The notes beneath the pieces were generated by a model. The model saw nothing but the letters and a program-made list of their open reading frames with translations, was not told where the DNA came from and did no database searches. Shown here piece by piece: positions 7,601 to 10,534 of a stretch of 10,534 nucleotides of DNA; position 1 is the first letter of the stretch, and each line of letters starts with the position of its first letter. The position numbers and the translations under genes were made by a program. Origin of the DNA: Pontiellaceae bacterium (GTDB lineage: Bacteria; Verrucomicrobiota; Kiritimatiellia; Kiritimatiellales; Pontiellaceae); the NCBI GenBank assembly GCA_016937035.1, contig JAFGWS010000160.1, forward strand, positions 1 through 10,534, in the 5' to 3' direction.

Positions 7601-10308
7601 CACCGGAAATCGGTCGGATTATTGTAAATGAAGCCCTGACTCATACCGATTTGCCGGCTTTGGATTCGGTGGAATTGCACAATCCGACAGCAAATGCCGT
7701 AAACATTGGCGGATGGTTCCTGACCGACGATTTCTTTGCGCCCAGGAAATACCGCATTCCCGATGAAACCATCCTTCCTCCCGATGGATATTGCGTATTT
7801 GATGAAAGCGACTTCAACCAGGAACCCCATCTCTTCCGTTTCAGCGAATTGGGGGATTCGGTCTATCTTTTTTCCGCCGATGCCAATGGCGATCTAACCG
7901 GATATTCCCATGGCTACGAATTTGGCGAGGCGCCCAACGGCGTAAGTTTCGGCCGCTATCTCAACAGCGAGGAAAAGGAATTCTTCACGCTCCAGAGTGG
8001 TTTGACCCTTGGAGGAAGCAATGCCTATCCCCGCGTTGGGCCGCTTGTCATTTCAGAGATCATGTACCATCCGCAGGATGCCAACGGCGTCGATAATAAC
8101 ATGAACGAATTCATTGAGCTCCAAAACATATCGGCTGCGGAAGTCCTGCTGTATGACCCGGAGACCCCCGCCAATACCTGGCGGCTTCGCAACGCTGTGG
8201 ATTATGATTTTCCCGTCGACCAGTCGCTTCCGGGGGGTGAAAGACTCCTGGTGGTGGGTTTCGATCCGGCTGATTCCGCGCAGCTCGCAGCCTTCAGGAG
8301 CAGGCATGATGTGCCGGATGAGGTTCCCATATACGGGCCTTGGTCTGGAACGCTGGACAATTCCGGAGAAACCATCGAACTCAAGCAACCCGATAAACCC
8401 GACGTGTTGTCGACCAATGTCATCGTTCCCTTCATAATGATCGATAAGGTGGGCTACAGGGACGAACTGCCTTGGCCGGATGCTGCGGCCGGCCTTGGCA
8501 ATGCCCTCCAGCGCAGGGTCGATGCCGACTTCGGTAACGACCCGGCCAACTGGTTTGCGGCCGGTGTAACGGCGGGGCGTGCCAATGTTGCAAATCTGCT
8601 GCCTTATGTGTCGATTGCATCCCCGACCAATGGAACGTTAATCCTTGCCGATAGCAGTCTCTTCGTTTCGGTTGAAGCCGGTGACGATGACGGAAGTGTC
8701 GCATTGGTTCAGTTGTTTGTGGACGATATGGAACTGGTTCAATGGTCGGCCATGTCGTCCAATGTTTATTGGTCCAATCCACCGGTCGGAACTCATGAGT
8801 TGATTGCGCGTGCAACTGATAATCTTGGCGCGGTCGCAGAATCCAAGACCGTTGTGATCCACGTGGTGGCCCCCCTGCCTGAAGTTGCCATTCTTTCTCC
8901 GGCATCCGGTGCGATTCTGGCACGGGATACCTTCGTGAACCTTTCCGTTGCCATTTCCGAGGGCGGCCAGGCAAGTTCCGTCGACTACTTCCTGGATGGA
9001 GAGTGGATCGGATCGGCTGGTCCGCCGTTTTCCCTGCCGTGGTCCGCAACGCCCCTTGGCACACACACCCTGTCGGCAGTCGGCAGTGATTTCCTCGGTC
9101 GGAGGGGGCCGGTAGCCGAAACGACGTTTGTTGTACAGAACGTCACTGAGAATCCCGTCCGGATTCCATTCGGTGCCACGGGTTGGAAATATCTGGATGA
9201 CGGATCGGATCAAGGAGGAGCTTGGAGAAAATCGGCTTTTAATGACGCATCCTGGAGCAGCGGGCAGGCGCAATTTGGATATGGTGATGGTGACGAGACC
9301 ACCACGATCAGTTATGGCCCCGACAGTTCCAATAAATATAGGACGTATTATTTCCGCAAGACGTTCGTTGTCCCTTCTCTTGCCGGGATTACCAATGCCG
9401 TATTGAGTGTGTTGCGCGACGATGGTGCCATCGCGTATGTGAACGGGATCGAGGTTTTCCGAAGCAACATGCCCAGTGGCTCGGTGAACTACCGAACTGC
9501 TGCGTCTGATGCCGTGAGCGGCAGCGATGAAGACCGTTACTATTCGGTCGGTTTCGATCCCTCCTTGCTCATGGTTGGAACAAATGTTCTCGCGGTGGAA
9601 GTGCATCAGGTATCGTCGACCAGCAGCGACCTGTCATTTGATGCGCAACTGGCGTTGCAGGGTGTTTGGCGTGGCCCCGCATTTCTGGTTCAACCAACCA
9701 ATCAAACCGTGGCAGTGGGCTCCAACGTGGACTTTTCGGTTTCGGTAACCGGCTCGGAACCTGTTTCGTTGAGTTGGTATTTCAACAACACGCCTCTGCC
9801 TGCGGATAGGGAAACCTTGACTCTCACAAATGTCCGGGAATCCGATGCGGGAGAATATTATGTTGTTGCCTCCAATTTCATGGGGGCGGCAACGAGCTCT
9901 GTTGCCGTGCTCGTCGTTGACTCCTTCGATACGGACGGCGATGGTATGCCCGACGCGTGGGAGCAGGCGAACGGCACCGACCCCATGACGAACGATGCCG
10001 CCGACGATCCGGATTTGGATGGACTGAGCAATATCCAGGAATATATTGCGGGAACGCAGCCAACCAATGCCTTGAGCGTGCTCAAATTTGATTCGATCGG
10101 GTTCATGGGGACGAATGTTGAATTCAGCTTCGACGCCGTCGCCAACCATTCTTATGCAATCCAGTTCCGGCCTTCGCTCGATAGCGGAAACTGGCAGACC
10201 TGGACGGTCATTCCTTCCATGCCGACTGACCGTACGCTATGGTTGACCAACCGAGTCCATGACGACTCGACCTGGTTTATCCGGATCGTAACGCCCGCCG
10301 AACCATGA
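4531..10308 (+). CDS. Giant exported CotH kinase-like protein with lamin-tail, Ig-like and jelly-roll domains
   Basis: A 1925-residue exported protein. Order seen: signal peptide 1-25 (cleavage after V-L-A); lamin-tail-like domain 27-150; a beta domain about 185-295 with 'DDGAHGDGAPGDGIYGA'; CotH-type kinase domain about 305-700; lamin-tail-like domains about 736-850, 858-990, 1027-1145 and 1170-1310; two bacterial Ig-like modules 1358-1447 and 1448-1536; a galactose-binding-like jelly roll 1542-1712; an I-set-like Ig module 1716-1796 ('SDAGEYYVVASN'); a calcium-loop module 1798-1846; and a beta tail to the end. In the CotH part, 'KKSHRIRFN' (365-373), 'NESDDVRANMSLY' (538-550) and 'RIIPFDMNLSWG' (560-571) match conserved family segments; Asp541/542, Asn546 and Asp565 are candidate ATP/metal residues. 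CotH proteins of Bacillus spores are atypical secreted protein kinases; activity here is inferred. The start at 4531 is preferred to TTG 4438 or ATG 4501, because those add residues before the signal peptide. Substrate and location (surface or extracellular) are unknown. Confidence 0.93.
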   Translation: MTIFRHIVRSAFMCTLALSPSSVLAQIRISEFMASNSTTLMDEDGEYVDWIELQNTSPVTVDLCDWALTDNQYDLSKWKFPSTNMPPGAFLVVFASNKDRRIPGEPLHTSFKLDADGGYLALVDPSGNNVCSEFAPAYPSQVPDVSFGFASSVTNETPVSTDAALYFTHPTPGEENMGGAFIPGPGIADVLHVPNIPFDDDDILVTAKVFPTAHPVAQVMLHYRVMFEGEVAVSMFDDGAHGDGAPGDGIYGAIIPAGAGTTGQMLRYYITAEDTNDATARLPVFTDPASTAEYFGTVIDPGYVESGLPVVHLFAPPSVLQPGPTTTQTGADSDAGARISLYFDGEFYDNVLMFLRGNTTAVYDKKSHRIRFNTEHTFRHNEGGGRLKNTSFVADYSDPTYMRQGLSYWLCNEIGAPGPFYAPYRLQLNGAFYQLANHNDVHGEEILERLGYDPNGALYNAMGTIEPPTILADGTWEITSNGGWEKKTRRWDTENLDYIDLAAAISGSLSTGQRMKNIFDRLDLPEVINYMVAARIANESDDVRANMSLYHDNDGDDLWRIIPFDMNLSWGASYYLNSDYDGIQVANDLLKCHPFYGASKAIPPDYNWNRLYDVIISVPQTREMYLRRMRTVLDEYVLPPGTPPEESPIYQKAIEWLELIGDDAMLDRAWWGWPAKGGQGNFNAGIDPANGVAMLLNDYLDQRRQHLYGKHSVTNTALAVGITKYDNAGIPLPQPDNALLSIVSWDYNPVSGNQEEEYVQLSNANNYALDISGWELDGGIRFTFSPGTVVPANSSIYVSPNTRAFRARSTGPRGGEGLFVVGPCEGHLDAWGESLVLFDGNRMVSSNSYVGMPSPEQQYLRITEIMYNPLPTTDSSSDVQQFEYVELKNISTSEALDLDNVRFSDGIDFNFSDGSITHLAPGETVLLVRNRNAFIARYGDGFNIAGEFSAALENSGETLRLEDAVGEKILEFAYDDSWYPITDGLGFSLAIVDENAPRNTWGNKLSWRASGETLGSPGTADPAPPEIGRIIVNEALTHTDLPALDSVELHNPTANAVNIGGWFLTDDFFAPRKYRIPDETILPPDGYCVFDESDFNQEPHLFRFSELGDSVYLFSADANGDLTGYSHGYEFGEAPNGVSFGRYLNSEEKEFFTLQSGLTLGGSNAYPRVGPLVISEIMYHPQDANGVDNNMNEFIELQNISAAEVLLYDPETPANTWRLRNAVDYDFPVDQSLPGGERLLVVGFDPADSAQLAAFRSRHDVPDEVPIYGPWSGTLDNSGETIELKQPDKPDVLSTNVIVPFIMIDKVGYRDELPWPDAAAGLGNALQRRVDADFGNDPANWFAAGVTAGRANVANLLPYVSIASPTNGTLILADSSLFVSVEAGDDDGSVALVQLFVDDMELVQWSAMSSNVYWSNPPVGTHELIARATDNLGAVAESKTVVIHVVAPLPEVAILSPASGAILARDTFVNLSVAISEGGQASSVDYFLDGEWIGSAGPPFSLPWSATPLGTHTLSAVGSDFLGRRGPVAETTFVVQNVTENPVRIPFGATGWKYLDDGSDQGGAWRKSAFNDASWSSGQAQFGYGDGDETTTISYGPDSSNKYRTYYFRKTFVVPSLAGITNAVLSVLRDDGAIAYVNGIEVFRSNMPSGSVNYRTAASDAVSGSDEDRYYSVGFDPSLLMVGTNVLAVEVHQVSSTSSDLSFDAQLALQGVWRGPAFLVQPTNQTVAVGSNVDFSVSVTGSEPVSLSWYFNNTPLPADRETLTLTNVRESDAGEYYVVASNFMGAATSSVAVLVVDSFDTDGDGMPDAWEQANGTDPMTNDAADDPDLDGLSNIQEYIAGTQPTNALSVLKFDSIGFMGTNVEFSFDAVANHSYAIQFRPSLDSGNWQTWTVIPSMPTDRTLWLTNRVHDDSTWFIRIVTPAEP

Positions 10309-10360
10309 TCCTGAAAATGCAGTAGAGAAACCGCAAATGAAGGTTAATGGACGCAAATAG
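10309..10360. repeat. Degenerate CGCAAAT direct repeat in the intergenic tail
   Basis: CGCAAAT occurs at 10332-10338 and again at 10352-10358, a 20-base period. A related 'GGTTAATGGA' lies between, so the stretch reads as three or four decayed units of about 10 bases (CGCAAATGAA-like). Comparable 'accgcaaatgaacgcaaat' tracts are familiar to me from intergenic DNA of many environmental bacteria, but that is recollection rather than a search. No hairpin terminator with a T run was found behind the CotH-like gene. Confidence 0.35.
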
Positions 10361-10534
10361 GTGAAAAATGTAGACGAAAGCATGCTTCTTCCGGCTCAAC
10401 CACTTGCTCCGCTGTGGACAGAAAAGCATCACAGACGCGACGTCCCCGTCGCAACTAAAGCACTGGCCTGCAAACTGGCTCGTTGCATTTATCACATGCT
10501 TACAGAGAAAGAGGAATTTGACGTGAAAAAGATA
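10361..10534 (+). pseudogene. 5'-truncated IS110-family-like transposase fragment (C-terminal end, runs off the window)
   Basis: One frame is open from just after a TAG at 10358-10360 to the window end (58 codons). It reads 'RRDVPVATKALACKLARC', then 'IYHMLTEKEEFDVKKI'. This basic helix followed by a Phe-Asp and Lys-rich end resembles the extreme C-terminus of IS110/IS116/IS902-type transposases as I remember them. Those enzymes are about 320-400 residues long, and neither the DEDD RuvC-like N-terminal domain nor the serine-containing middle part is present in any frame upstream, where the CotH-like gene ends at 10308. It therefore looks like a decayed insertion sequence rather than a gene. 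GTG 10361 and ATG 10382 could be read as starts, but no good ribosome-binding site precedes either. The family call rests on about 40 residues and is tentative. Confidence 0.5.

Noticed and set aside
6811..7830. 339-codon minus-strand ORF inside the CotH-like gene
   Set aside because: It lies wholly antisense to a domain-rich coding frame, and its translation has no recognisable motif.
8638..9606. 322-codon minus-strand ORF
   Set aside because: It is antisense to the Ig-like and jelly-roll part of the CotH-like gene, where the plus frame carries clear domain motifs.
10437..10452. Hairpin GCGACG-TCCC-CGTCGC as a terminator
   Set aside because: The 6-bp stem is perfect but is not followed by a T run, and it lies inside the open transposase-like frame, where it encodes part of the matching residues.
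1..10534. CRISPR array, tRNA or rRNA gene
   Set aside because: No regularly spaced repeat array, cloverleaf-like segment or rRNA-like stretch was noticed on either strand; the few repeats found are listed separately.

Overview
The window looks like a chromosomal segment of a moderately GC-rich bacterium of the PVC superphylum, most likely Kiritimatiellota (Pontiella-like) or a related verrucomicrobial lineage. The evidence is circumstantial but consistent. There is a very long secreted protein mixing a CotH-type kinase domain with lamin-tail, Ig-like and jelly-roll modules. Two proteins end in a D-x-D-x-D-G calcium-loop module of the type 'DGxxNxxEYIAGTxPT' followed by a short beta-rich tail. 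The large FtsX-type permease opens with an 'LRHYWR...LLVGDSV' signature that I recall from planctomycete and verrucomicrobial genomes. No rRNA, tRNA or CRISPR array was seen.

Layout: (1) 2-355, plus strand, the 3' end of a secreted protein, of which only the calcium-loop and C-terminal beta module is inside the window. (2) 356-485, a short convergent gap. (3) 486-4285, minus strand, a two-gene ABC transporter operon. A LolD/YbbA/MacB-like ATPase (3623-4285) comes first, and a 1046-residue FtsX-type permease (486-3626) overlaps it by 4 bases. (4) 4286-4530, a 245-base divergent intergenic region that must hold the promoters of both the transporter operon and the next gene. (5) 4531-10308, plus strand, one 1925-residue exported multidomain protein with a CotH kinase-like domain, five lamin-tail-like domains, several Ig-like or beta-sandwich modules and the same type of C-terminal module as the gene at the left edge. 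(6) 10309-10534, a non-coding stretch with a degenerate 'CGCAAAT' repeat that runs into a 5'-truncated fragment resembling the C-terminus of an IS110-family transposase, cut by the window edge.

How they may work together: the ATPase and permease surely form one type VII (MacB/LolCDE/YbbAP-like) mechanotransmission complex. The two flanking plus-strand genes encode surface or exported proteins sharing a C-terminal module that may be a sorting or anchoring signal. A functional link between the transporter and the CotH-like protein is only suggested by their divergent arrangement and is not shown by the sequence. I see no defence system, CRISPR or other obviously novel multi-gene system. The most unusual object is the giant CotH/lamin-tail protein.
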